In this document: one piece after another, positions 10,637 to 19,706 of the stretch
Layout: each line of letters begins with the position of its first letter
Numbering within the stretch: position 1 is the stretch's first letter
DNA from: Paracoccus cavernae
GTDB taxonomy: Bacteria > Pseudomonadota > Alphaproteobacteria > Rhodobacterales > Rhodobacteraceae
Reading direction: 5' to 3'
Assembly (NCBI GenBank): GCA_030410095.1
Contig: JAUFRC010000001.1
Location: 880,501 to 944,500, forward strand
DNA: 64,000 nucleotides
The notes under the pieces: model-generated
Databases searched by the model: none
Told to the model about the DNA's origin: nothing
The model's input: the letters and a program-made list of their open reading frames with translations, nothing else
Made by a program: the position numbers and the translations under genes

Positions 10637-11377
10637 ATGCTGCTTATCGTTGGTTTGGGGAATCCCGGCGCAAAATATGCCGGAAACCGTCACAATATCG
10701 GATTTCTGGCGCTGGACCGCATCGCGTCGGACCATGGGTTTTCGCCTTGGCGGAGCCGATTTCAGGGCGAGACCGCCGAAGGACGGTTGGGAAACGAGCG
10801 GGTTATCCTGCTCAAACCCTCAACTTTTATGAATCTGTCCGGCCAATCGGTCGGCGAGGCGATGCGTTATCTCAACCTCGAGCCTGCCGATGTGATCGTG
10901 CTGCATGACGAGCTTGATCTTCCGCCGGGCAAAGTGCGGCTCAAAACCGGCGGCGGCCATGCCGGTCATAACGGCCTGCGCTCGATCCATCAGCATATCG
11001 GCGAGGATTATCGCCGCATCCGCATCGGCATCGGCCATCCCGGCCACAAGGACCGCGTGGCGGGCTATGTTTTGGCCGACTTCGCCAAAGCGGAGGCCGA
11101 TCTGGTCGAGGATGTCCTGCGCGGGATTTCGGACGGGGCGGCGGCGCTCGCACAGGGCGAGGATGCGCGTTTTCTCAATGCCGTCTCCGCGCGGGTCGCT
11201 CCGGCGCGCAATTCGGGCAGCCAGCGCCCCGAGGGACAGGCGCAATCCAGCAGGTCCGGCGAAAAGCCCGCGCCCGAGGCCGGCAAAGCCGCAACGCCTC
11301 CGGTCTTTCCGCCCGCCGATGCGCCGGTGCCTTCGGCCATGGACAAGCTTCGCGCTTTGGCGGAGCGCTTCAAATGA
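10637..11377 (+). CDS. pth: Peptidyl-tRNA hydrolase
   Basis: Releases tRNA from prematurely terminated peptidyl-tRNA. Intact, 246 residues. The N-terminus [20 protein letters not shown] contains the catalytic His (residue 19), with the family stretch [18 protein letters not shown] and [13 protein letters not shown] following. It is longer than the usual 190 residues because of a Pro/Ser/Ala-rich low-complexity tail (about 190-235) before a short helix. Strong AGGAGG ribosome site. The stop overlaps the next gene by 4 bp. Confidence 0.95.
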   Translation: MLLIVGLGNPGAKYAGNRHNIGFLALDRIASDHGFSPWRSRFQGETAEGRLGNERVILLKPSTFMNLSGQSVGEAMRYLNLEPADVIVLHDELDLPPGKVRLKTGGGHAGHNGLRSIHQHIGEDYRRIRIGIGHPGHKDRVAGYVLADFAKAEADLVEDVLRGISDGAAALAQGEDARFLNAVSARVAPARNSGSQRPEGQAQSSRSGEKPAPEAGKAATPPVFPPADAPVPSAMDKLRALAERFK

Positions 11378-12457
11378 GCGCGCGCCTGACGCCGGACGAG
11401 GTCTTTCGCGCGGCCTGTCTGGATCAGGCGCAAAGCTGCCGCCACCTCGGCTCGCCGCTGACCGCGGAAATTTTGACCTTGTTTGCGTCCCGCCTCTCTG
11501 CCGATGACGGAGCGGTTGCGGCGCGGCTTTTGGACTGGTCCGGCGATCCGGGAAGCAAGCGCGACGCTTTGGCGCTGCGCCTTGCCGGAGCTTTGCGCGC
11601 CATCGCCCTCGAGCACCATGATCCCGCGCTCGAGGACGCCTATGAGGCACGCCGGTTCGACTGGCCCCTGCTCGCAGGCGTTTTGGCGCGGCACGAGGCA
11701 CGCATTCTCGACTGGCTCGAGCGTGCGCCCCAAACCAACGAGGTCGGCCGCTCTGCCGTGCTGATCGCGGGGGCACGGTTTCTGGGTGACCTGACCGGTG
11801 GTACACATGCTTTGTCGGTGTTGGAATTGGGCTGTTCGGCCGGATTGAACCTAAACTTTAATCGATATACGATTGAAGTTAATCAAGAATATCTTGGAGA
11901 CCCCGATGCGGGGCTGATCCTTCGGCCCGAATGGCGGGGGAATGCTCTGCCTTCGGGACGGATGCCGCGCGTCGCACATGCGCGGGGTGTCGATCTCGCG
12001 CCGCTCGATCCGGTTGCCGACCGGCTTCGGCTTTGGCCTATGTCTGGGCCGATCAACCCGAGCGAATCGCGCGGCTCGAGGCGGCGCTTGATCTGGCCAA
12101 GAGCCATCCTCCGCAGGTCGATCGCGACGACGCGGCTTTCTGGCTGGAAAGCCGGCTGTCCGAAGCCCCTTGCAGCGAGGGCAAACCACCTTGGTCATCC
12201 ATACCATCGCCTGGCAGTATTTTCCGCCCGCGGTGCAGGCGCGCTGCATGGCCGCACTCGAGGCCGCAGGGCAAAGGGCGGGTCGCGAAAATCCGCTTGC
12301 CCGCCTTTCGCTCGAGGCCGATCCGGCCGGAAGCGGCCGGCCGGGGGCTGCAATGCGGCTGGAGCTGTGGCAGGGTGAGGGCCGAAACGAATGGAGCCTC
12401 GGGCGGGCCGATTTTCACGGGCGCTGGATCGACTGGCGGCCGGAGCGGTTGTCCTAG
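11374..12457 (+). CDS. DUF2332 family protein (two frameshifts)
   Basis: About 361 residues when restored. The DUF2332 family has no established function. The protein is cytoplasmic-looking, with no signal or membrane segment. A motif [17 protein letters not shown] near residue 150 resembles the glycine-rich motif I of SAM-dependent methyltransferases, which is inference only. Frame breaks lie near 12040 and near 12170; the downstream pieces read [20 protein letters not shown] and then [18 protein letters not shown]. Coupled to pth by a 4-bp overlap. Confidence 0.75.
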
Positions 12458-12514
12458 TCCGGTCCGAGCGGCCGGCCCCGGGTTTGCGCAGCTCCGCAGC
12501 GGAGGGATAGGGCG

Positions 12515-12891
12515 ATGACAGATGTGCTGAACGTTCTGGGGACCAAGCTCGAGCCGTGCTCGATGGACCCGCTGACCGGCTTTTATCGCGACGGCTGTTG
12601 CAACACCGGCCCCGAGGATCGCGGCAGCCACACGGTTTGCGTCACCGTGACCGCCGAATTTCTCGCCATGTCGAAATATCTGGGCAACGATCTCTCGACG
12701 CCGCGGCCCGAGTTCCGTTTTCCGGGGTTGAAGCCGGGGATCGCTGGTGTCTTTGTGCGGCACGCTTTCTGGAAGCCGCGCAGGAATTCGCAGCGCCGAC
12801 CGTCGTGCTGGAATCGACACATTCCCGCGCGCTCGAACTGGTCCCGCTTGCCCTGCTTCGTGCCCATTCCCGCAGCGTGAAAGAAGAATAA
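12515..12891 (+). CDS. DUF2237 family protein (one frameshift)
   Basis: About 125 residues when restored. Small cysteine-containing family (CSMDPLTGFYRDGCCNTGPE, then WCLCAARFLEAA) with HTVCVTVTAEFL between; DUF2237 proteins have no assigned activity. One G is missing near 12740 (CCGGGGGAT read as CCGGGGAT). The restored C-terminus is LVPLALLRAHSRSVKEE. It follows the DUF2332 gene by 57 bp on the same strand. Confidence 0.85.
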
Positions 12892-12914
12892 ACGAACGTA
12901 ACGAGGGTGAGTTG

Positions 12915-13588
12915 ATGTATCGAGTTTTGACGGCCGGCTGTGCTTTGGCCCTTGGTTTCACGCTGTCCGGTTTTGCGGGCCTTTCTGTCGAGGCGGCCCC
13001 GGTGCCGCGCCGCAATCCGATGCCCCGAAATTCGAGACCCTGCGCGACGGAACCCCGATCCGTGCCGATGATGCCGAACGGCTGGACGCGCTCGATCTGA
13101 CCTATGGCGAGGCGCTGCGTCAGGCGCTGAACGAAGGTAATGACGAGACGATCTTCGCCATTGTCGCCGCCCTGCGCGGGCGGCCCCAGACGGTGGACGA
13201 CGGCGCCTTGGCCGGATTGGTGGGCGAGTGGAAATGCAATATGACCAAGATCGGCGGCGTCACGCCCGGCGTGATCTATCCGCCCTATCGCTGCGAAATC
13301 CGTGTCGAGGGCGACGCTCTGGTCTTCGAAAAGCAGACCGGCTCGCAACTGACGCGCGGGACCTTGCACCGTGACGGCGACCGGATCGTCTATCTCGGAA
13401 CCGATTACATCCGCGGCAGCACCCCGCCCGCCTACGAGGATCTGCCCTCGCGGATCGACCCGAAATCGCTCGAGCAATTCTTCCCCGACGCCGGCCTTTT
13501 GGAGGTGACCGGCCCGCGTCAGGCACGGATCGTTTTGCCCAAGCCCTATGTCGAATCCGAGCTGAATGTGCTTCAACTCGCGCGCTAG
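12915..13588 (+). CDS. DUF4893 secreted protein (one frameshift)
   Basis: About 224 residues when restored, with an N-terminal signal peptide (hydrophobic core ALALGFTLSGFAGLS, cleavage probably after VEAA). The C-terminal part (LVGEWKCNMTKIGG ... ESELNVLQLAR) matches the DUF4893 pattern seen in Rhodobacterales. Function unknown. One G is missing near 13018 (CCGGAT read as CCGAT); the frame then reads DAPKFETLRDGTPI. It starts 23 bp after the DUF2237 stop, probably in the same transcript. Confidence 0.75.
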
Positions 13589-13620
13589 GCGGCGATCTCT
13601 GCCTGCGAGGGGCGCACGCG

Positions 13621-14289
13621 ATGACGCCGGCGTTCGCCGGTCTCCTTGCGTTTTTCTCGCCTTGCATCCTGCCGGTTCTGCCCTTCGCCTTGTGCTGGTT
13701 CGGGGCGCGCGGATTGGCGCGCGGGCGCGGCGCGGCCCCGTTTTTGTCTGCGGTTTTTGCTTTCTCGCTCGGGATTGCGCTCGCCTTTCTCCAGATCGGG
13801 CTGGGACGCAGCGGCTTCGGCCAGATGCTATTGTCGGCGCGACCGGGCCTGACCGCGCTTGCGGCGCTTTGGCTCGGGGTGTGGGGCGCATGTTATGCCT
13901 TTCCGTCCCGCCCGCCCCGCCTGCTCACGGGAAAGACGGCGGCTTTTGCAAGCGGTCTGGCCTTCGGCATGGGGCTGATCCCCTGTATCGGTCCCGCGCT
14001 TTCCGCCATTTTGCGGCTGACCGCGCACAGCGAGCGGGCCTTGCAGCTTCAGGGCATCGCCGCGCTGATTGTCTATGCGCTGGCGATGGCGCTGCCTTTC
14101 ATGCCGATCGCGCTGCTCTGGCTTGGGCTTTTGCGCAAAATCGCCCCGTCGCCCCGTCGCGCGGCACTTTTGCGGGGCGGCTTTGGCCTCGGCGTGGCGG
14201 CTTTCGCCTTGCTGCTCGCAACCGATCGCATTCCGCTGATCGCGGAATGGCTGGTCGGGCTGTCGGATTGGAGCTGGGTTCTGCTCTGA
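13621..14289 (+). CDS. CcdA/DsbD-type membrane protein
   Basis: Intact, 222 residues, about six membrane helices. Two symmetry-related Cys-Pro motifs, FFSPCILPVLP at the N-terminus and LIPCIGPALSAIL near residue 122, are the pair used by CcdA-type proteins to carry electrons across the membrane to periplasmic thiol proteins, for example in cytochrome c maturation. Whether this copy serves cytochrome c biogenesis or another thioredoxin partner cannot be told; no partner thioredoxin lies next to it. Confidence 0.8.
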   Translation: MTPAFAGLLAFFSPCILPVLPFALCWFGARGLARGRGAAPFLSAVFAFSLGIALAFLQIGLGRSGFGQMLLSARPGLTALAALWLGVWGACYAFPSRPPRLLTGKTAAFASGLAFGMGLIPCIGPALSAILRLTAHSERALQLQGIAALIVYALAMALPFMPIALLWLGLLRKIAPSPRRAALLRGGFGLGVAAFALLLATDRIPLIAEWLVGLSDWSWVLL

Positions 14290-14315
14290 AGGGGCGCGGT
14301 TGCGGCGGTTTGCGG

Positions 14316-14698
14316 TCAGCCCTTGCCGATCTCGGCAAGATAGTGGCGAACGGCATCGGCGACATGGCGGAAGCGGTCGCCGCCGAGATGCTTGCCGCCA
14401 TACCAGCGCGTCACGATCACGATATGATCGGCCAGCCCTGCCCGTTCGAGCATCTGCAGGATCAGTGCGCCGGCACCGGATCTCCGTCGTCATCCTTGAG
14501 TGCCTCGCCGCCCAGAATGCCCGCCCATGAATGATGCGTGGCCTTGGCGAAGCGCTTGTTGGCGCAAAGCTCGCCCAGAAGGGCCGCGACTTCGGCGCGG
14601 CTTTTCGCCGGACCGCCCGAAACCGCATAGCGCGATCCGCGATCCGAGATGATCTTGTCGTAGACGCGCAGCCCCGAGGCGCTCGCGGCCTCGCTCAC
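14316..14698 (-). CDS. YigZ/IMPACT-family protein (one frameshift)
   Basis: About 127 residues when restored. Family features are the HHSWAGILGGEALKDDDGDP stretch (His and acidic DDDGDP motif) and, after the shift near 14475, VIVVTRWYGGKHLGG. The IMPACT N-terminal domain is found in translation-stress and YigZ proteins; the activity is unclear. The likely start is a GTG at 14698 overlapping the stop of fur, so it is co-transcribed with fur. Confidence 0.8.
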
Positions 14699-15117
14699 GG
14701 CAGTTTCCTGACATAAAGTTCCAGCCGGTGGCGCAGGATCTCGTAACCCATTTCGGCGGCGATCTCGGCCTGAAGCTTTTCGATCCGCTCGTTGAAGAAT
14801 TCCACGACCTGTCCGGTTTCGACGTCGATCATATGGTCGTGGTGGCGCTGGTCGGCCGGCTCGTAACGCGCGGGCTCCCCGACGAATTCGACCTTGTGGA
14901 TCAGACCTTGCGCCTCGAGCTCGGCCAAGGTGCGGTAGACCGTCGCGAGCGAGACACCTGCCCCCGCAGCCGTCGCCCGCGCATGGAGCGCGGTGGCATC
15001 GGGGTGGTCGTCGGTGTCGGCCAGAATGCGCAAAAGCGCGGCCCGCTGGCGGGTGATCCTTATGCCGCTCCGGCGCAAGGCTTCTTCGTAACTCTGGGCG
15101 CGATCTTCGATGATCAT
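14695..15117 (-). CDS. fur: Fur-family metal-responsive repressor
   Basis: About 140 residues from MIIEDRAQSYEEAL; an upstream extension of the frame is unlikely to be used. The N-terminal winged helix contains ITRQRAALLRIL and VSLATVYRTLAELEAQ; the metal-binding part contains RHHDHMIDVETG. The HHDHM motif fits Fur/Mur (iron or manganese) rather than Irr. Transcribed away from a VIT-type transporter gene, with a perfect palindrome 14 bp upstream of the start that is a natural target for autoregulation. Confidence 0.85.
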   Translation of the reverse strand: MIIEDRAQSYEEALRRSGIRITRQRAALLRILADTDDHPDATALHARATAAGAGVSLATVYRTLAELEAQGLIHKVEFVGEPARYEPADQRHHDHMIDVETGQVVEFFNERIEKLQAEIAAEMGYEILRHRLELYVRKLP

Positions 15118-15130
15118 GACCCTGATTGCC

Positions 15131-15155
15131 CCAGTTGCAAGGTCATTGCAACTGG
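15131..15155. promoter_or_regulatory. Perfect palindrome between fur and the VIT gene, candidate Fur/Mur operator
   Basis: CCAGTTGCAA, a 5-bp spacer GGTCA, and TTGCAACTGG form perfect 10-bp arms. The half-site TTGCAA resembles Fur/Mur boxes of alphaproteobacteria as I recall them. It lies 14 bp before the fur start and 125 bp before the VIT gene start, so it could control either or both. Confidence 0.55.
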
Positions 15156-15279
15156 CAAGGCGGCCCCGGCGCCGCATGCCCTTGCGTTGATTTGGCGGCC
15201 AGCCTGCCATGCGCGCAATGCCCTGTTCATCGCGCGGGATCCCGTTATGCTTTGTGCGCAAAGTACCGGAGGGCCCAAC

Positions 15280-16012
15280 ATGTCGCTCAATCCCGCATCC
15301 GACCAGAAAGCCGACGAGGCCAGCGCCCACCCTGATGATCCGCACTTCGTGGGCAGGCTCGGTTGGCTGCGCGCGGCGGTGCTGGGCGCCAATGACGGCA
15401 TCGTCTCGACCGGCGCGCTTATCATGGGGTGGCGGCCGCCGATCCCGGCCCGCAGGCGATCCTGATTGCGGGGTTGCGGGTCTGACCGCGGGAGCCTTGT
15501 CGATGGCTGCGGGAGAATATGTCTCGGTCAGCTCGCAGGCCGATACCGAGGCCGCCGATATCGAGCGCGAGCGTCTCGCGCTCGAACAATCGCCCCATGA
15601 CGAGCTGCGCGAGCTGGCCGAGATCTACGAGAGCCGCGGCATGACGCGCGAAACAGCGTGGAAGGCCGCCGCCGAGGTCTCGCAACATGATGCGCTCGCC
15701 GCCCATATCCGCGACGAGATCGGACTGACCGAAGCATCCGCCGCCAATCCGCTGCAGGCGGCGGTGACCTCTGCGGTGACCTTCAGCCTTGGCGCGGCGG
15801 TGCCGCTTTTGGCCGCGATTGTCGCGCCGGTGTCGATGGTGATGGTCTTCGTGATGGTTTCCACGCTGATCGCTTTGGCGCTTCTGGGCGGGATCGGCGC
15901 GAAGGCGGGCGGCGCGCCTTTGGTGCCCGCCGTGACGCGGGTCGCGATCTGGGGGATGATCGCGCTCGGGATCACCGCAGGCGTCGGCCGCCTCTTTGGT
16001 GTGGCGGCCTGA
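15280..16012 (+). CDS. VIT1/CCC1-family metal transporter (two frameshifts)
   Basis: About 244 residues when restored. The N-terminal signature WLRAAVLGANDGIVSTGALIMG and LTAGALSMAAGEYVSVSSQAD mark the vacuolar iron/manganese transporter family, with the acidic cytoplasmic helix pair (DTEAADIERERLALEQ) and three C-terminal membrane helices. It would move Fe2+ or Mn2+ out of the cytoplasm. Two single G losses lie close together, near 15427 and near 15475, each in a run of five read as four. It starts after CCGGAGGG and diverges from fur, consistent with metal control. Confidence 0.85.
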
Positions 16013-16033
16013 GGGTGCGGCTGCGCGCAGGCC

Positions 16034-16785
16034 TCAGGCCCGCGCGTAACCCATGCTTGCACGGATCAGGTTGCGCGCGTAATCGCTTTGCGCAGACCCC
16101 GACCGCAGGGTCGCGGCATCCATGACCTCGACCAGCTCTCCTCCCCGCATCACCGCCAGCCGGTCGCACATATGGCTGACCACCGCGAGGTCGTGGCTGA
16201 CCATGACGAAGGTCAGCCCGTGTTCGCGGCGCAGATCGCCAAGCAGGTTCAAGATCTCGGCCTGAACCGAGACATCAAGCGCCGAGGTCGGCTCGTCGAG
16301 CAGCAAAAGCCGCGGTTTCGCGGCCAAAGCGCGGGCGATGGCGACACGCTGGCGCTGTCCGCCCGAAAGCTGGTGCGGATAGCGGAAGCGGAACCCCTGC
16401 CCCAGACCGACCGCCTCGAGAAGCTCGTTGATGCGTTTGTCGACGTTCTTTTCGCCCTGCAAATGCAGTGTTTCCGACAAAACGCCGTCGACGGAATGGC
16501 GCGGATGGAGGCTGGCATAAGGGTCCTGAAAGACCATCTGCACGGTCTTGTAGAAGGACCGGCTGCGTTTGCCCCCGAAAGCGCCTCGCCCTCGATGGTG
16601 ACGCGGCCCGACCATGTCGGCGCGAGGCCGGTGATTGCGCGCAGGATCGTGGATTTGCCCGAGCCGCTTTCGCCGACAAGGCCGAAGCTTTCGCCTTGCG
16701 CGACGGCAAAGCTCACGCCCTTGACCGCATCGACGCGTTGCGGGGCCTGGCCGAACCAGACGTCGAGATTGTCTACTGTCAGCAT
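16034..16785 (-). CDS. Oligopeptide/dipeptide-type ABC importer ATPase, DppF position (one frameshift)
   Basis: About 250 residues when restored. Walker A is GLVGESGSGKSTIL near residue 40; after the shift near 16575 come the Q-loop region MVFQDPYASLHPRH, signature QLSGGQRQRVAIARAL and Walker B LLLLDEPTSALD. Last gene of a five-gene minus-strand operon (binding protein, two permeases, two ATPases). It begins 1 bp after the stop of the first ATPase gene. Slightly short for the family, so the C-terminal OppC-type extension is reduced. Confidence 0.88.
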
Positions 16786-16786
16786 G

Positions 16787-17656
16787 TCACAGCCCGCCCG
16801 GCGCAGAAGTCATGATTTCCTCGTCGCGCCAGCTTTGTTGGCGTTCGAGAACCGAGAGCCGCTCGACCGGATGGTCGAGACGCGGCAGGCTGTTCAGCAG
16901 CCCTTGGGTATAGGGATGGCGGGCGTTGTGCAGCTCGCTGGCCTTGAGGCTTTCGACGACGCGACCCGCATACATGATCAGTACACGGTCACAAAATTGC
17001 GACACCAGATTGAGGTCGTGGCTGATGAAAATCAGCCCCATGCCGCGATCGCGCACCAGCCGGTCCATGATGTTGAGGACTTCGGCGCGAACCGAGACGT
17101 CAAGCGCCGAGGTCGGCTCGTCCGCGATCAGGATCTCGGGGTTCGGCGCCAGCATCATGGCGATCATGATGCGCTGTCCCATGCCACCGGACACTTCATG
17201 CGGATAGGCGTCGAACACGCGCTCGGGGTCGCGGATCTGTACGGCGGCCAGCATTTCGAGCGCTTTGGCGCGGGCCTCGGCGCGGCTGGCCTTGGTGTTC
17301 TGGCGGAAGCTCTCGACGATCTGCGCGCCGATGGTCATCACCGGATTGAGGCTGAATTTCGGATCCTGCATGACCATGCTGATCTTGCTGCCGCGGATCT
17401 TGCGCATCTCGCGCGGGGGCAGGTTCAGGATCGAGCGGCCGTTCAGCTCCATCCGGCTGGCGCTGACCTTGCCGGGCGCACGCACCAGACCGAGGATCGA
17501 GCGGCCGGTCATCGACTTGCCCGAGCCGCTCTCGCCCACGACGCCCAAACGCTCGCGGCCGAGATCGAAACTGATGCCGCGCACGGCCTCGAAAACGCCC
17601 TGACGGGTCGGAAAGCTGACGCGCAGGTCGCGGATCGACAAAAGCGGCTCGCTCAT
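16787..17656 (-). CDS. Oligopeptide/dipeptide-type ABC importer ATPase, DppD position
   Basis: Intact, 289 residues. Walker A VVGESGSGKSMTGR near residue 40, signature EVSGGMGQRIMIAMML near 160, Walker B ILIADEPTSALD. The C-terminal segment ARHPYTQGLLNSLPR is the oligopeptide-type extension typical of Dpp/Opp ATPases. The start overlaps the stop of the upstream permease (ATGA). Confidence 0.9.
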   Translation of the reverse strand: MSEPLLSIRDLRVSFPTRQGVFEAVRGISFDLGRERLGVVGESGSGKSMTGRSILGLVRAPGKVSASRMELNGRSILNLPPREMRKIRGSKISMVMQDPKFSLNPVMTIGAQIVESFRQNTKASRAEARAKALEMLAAVQIRDPERVFDAYPHEVSGGMGQRIMIAMMLAPNPEILIADEPTSALDVSVRAEVLNIMDRLVRDRGMGLIFISHDLNLVSQFCDRVLIMYAGRVVESLKASELHNARHPYTQGLLNSLPRLDHPVERLSVLERQQSWRDEEIMTSAPGGL

Positions 17657-18580
17657 TCCTTGTCTCCTTTCGGATCAAGCACGTCGCGCAAACCGTCGCC
17701 GAGCAGGTTGAAGGCAAGGCTCACGACAAAGATCGCGAGGCCGGGCATGGCGGCGACCCACCAGAAGTCCATGATATAGGTCCGCCCGTCCGAGATCATC
17801 GCACCCCATTCCGCAAGCGGCGGCTGTGCGCCGAGGCCGAGAAAGCCCAGACCCGCTGCCGAAAGGATGATCCCCGCCATATCGAGCGCCACCCTCACGA
17901 TCAGCGAGGAGACGCAGAGCGGCCAGATGTGGTGGATCAACAGCCGCGTGGGCCCCCCCCTGAAGCCGCGCGGCGGCGATGAAATCGGCACGCCGGATCG
18001 AGAGCGTCTCGGCGCGGGCAAGGCGCGCATAGGCGGGCCAGGCGGTCAAGGCGAGCGCGAGGACCGCATTGCCGATCCCCGGCCCCAAGGCGGCGACGAA
18101 AGCCAAGGCGAGGATCAGCTTGGGGAATGCGAGGAAAATATCGGTGATCCGCATCAGCACCTGATCGACCCAGCCGCCGGCAAAGCCCGCAATGGTGCCG
18201 ATCAAAAGCCCGAGGATCGGCGCGATGAGCGCGACCGTACCCACGATGAAAAGCGTGGTGCGCGAGCCCCAGATCAGGCGCGAGAGGATATCGCGGCCCA
18301 TCGAATCCGTCCCCAGCCAATGCGCGGCCGAGGGCGGCTTGAGCCGGTTCGGCAGGCTTTGCGCATAGGGATCATAGGGTGAAAGCAGTGGCGCAAAAAT
18401 CGCAGTGAGCACCAGCAGGACCAGAATGATCAGGCCGAGCATCGCCAGCTTGTTGCGGCGAAACACCACCCAACCCTGATAGAAGGCGCCCCAGCGGGCC
18501 TGCCTGCGGGTCGAGGGGGTCTCGGACAGCAGCCAGTCGCGCAACGAGGGTTCGGGGGCGGTCGAGGTTTTGTCGGTCAT
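17653..18580 (-). CDS. Oligopeptide/dipeptide-type ABC permease, DppC position (frameshift)
   Basis: About 309 residues when restored. An N-terminal cytoplasmic tail and first helix (NKLAMLGLIILVLLVLTAIF) precede the HWLGTDSMGRDILSRLIWG signature of DppC proteins, then the EAA region. Two bases are missing at a run of eight C at 17953-17960 (G on the coding strand); the frame then continues as TRLLIHHIWPLC. The C-terminus is LLGDGLRDVLDPKGDKE, overlapping the next ATPase start. Confidence 0.88.
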
Positions 18581-18590
18581 GGTCGGCCCC

Positions 18591-19697
18591 TTACTGCGAA
18601 CGCGGATCGAGCAGGCGATACAGCAGATCGCTCAGCAGGTTCAGACCGATGAAGCAGGTCCCGATCACCACCGTGCCGCCAAGCACCGCGTTCATATCGC
18701 CCGCGAGCATGGCTTTGGTGATATATTGCCCGATGCCGGGCCAGCTGAAGATGATCTCGGTCAGCACCGATCCCTCGAGCAACGTCGCAAAGCTCAGCGC
18801 GATCACGGTCAGCAATGGTACGGCGATATTGCGGAAGGCATGGCCCCAGATCACGCGGGTCTCTGACAGGCCCTTGACGCGGGCGGTCAGGATATATTCG
18901 CCGCCGAGCTGCTCGAGCATGAAGCTGCGCGTCATGCGGCTGATATAGGCAAGGCTGAAATAGCCCAGAAGGCTCGCGGGCAGGATGATATGCGAAAAGG
19001 CATCCTTGAAGGCGCCCCAATCGCCCGCGATCAGCGTATCGACAAGGACCATTCCCGTCACTTCGGTGGTCATGCCGTCATATAGAATGCCCTGACGGCC
19101 CGGTCCGCCGACCCAGCCGAGCATGCCGTAAAAGACCAAAAGCCCCATCAGGCCCAGCCAGAAAATCGGCATCGAATAGCCGACCAGCGCCACGACGCGC
19201 GCGATTTGGTCGATCCAGCCGCCGCGCCGCGCCGCCGCGATCACGCCAAGGCACGCCCACGACAATCCCGATCAGCGTGCCGAGCGTCGCGAGTTCGACC
19301 GTTGCGGGAAAACCCGCTTGAGATCGGCGCTGACCTGCTGGCCGGTCGAGATCGACTTGCCGAAATCGCCGTGGATCACGTCCCAGACATAGATCGCGAA
19401 TTGCTGCCACAGCGGTTTGTCGAGGCCGAGCGCCTGATAGGCGGCGTCATATTGCGCCTGTGTGGCGCGCTCGCCCACGATTTTCAGCACCGGATCGATC
19501 GGCATGATCCGCCCGATGATGAAGGTCACGACCAAAAGGCCGAGCAAAGTCAAAGCCAGTGACAGAAACACGCCGCCAAGGACGCGCAGACTGCGCAGGA
19601 GTTTGCGGCCATGTCCGCCCCCAATTCGGGTTGGGCCGGCGGTTGCGGAAGTGGTGCGGGGGATTGCTCCCCCGCCCGCGACGGATGTCTCTGTCAT
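18591..19697 (-). CDS. Oligopeptide/dipeptide-type ABC permease, DppB position (frameshifts)
   Basis: About 369 residues when restored. The first helix (GVFLSLALTLLGLLVVTFIIG) is followed by YQALGLDKPLWQQFAIYVWD and GDFGKSISTGQQV, typical of DppB. The frame is broken near 19300 (one base) and near 19255 (two bases; VVGVPLGVIAAARRGG expected). The remainder is clean, ending LLSDLLYRLLDPRSQ. The start is taken as the ATG at 19697, 6 bp inside a TTG-initiated frame. DppC follows 10 bp downstream. Confidence 0.86.
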
Positions 19698-19706
19698 GCT
19701 CAAGGC

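Noticed and set aside
12053..13891. A 612-residue minus-strand reading frame
   Set aside because: It is antisense to DUF2332, DUF2237, DUF4893 and ccdA-like genes, Arg-rich in composition, and matches no family.
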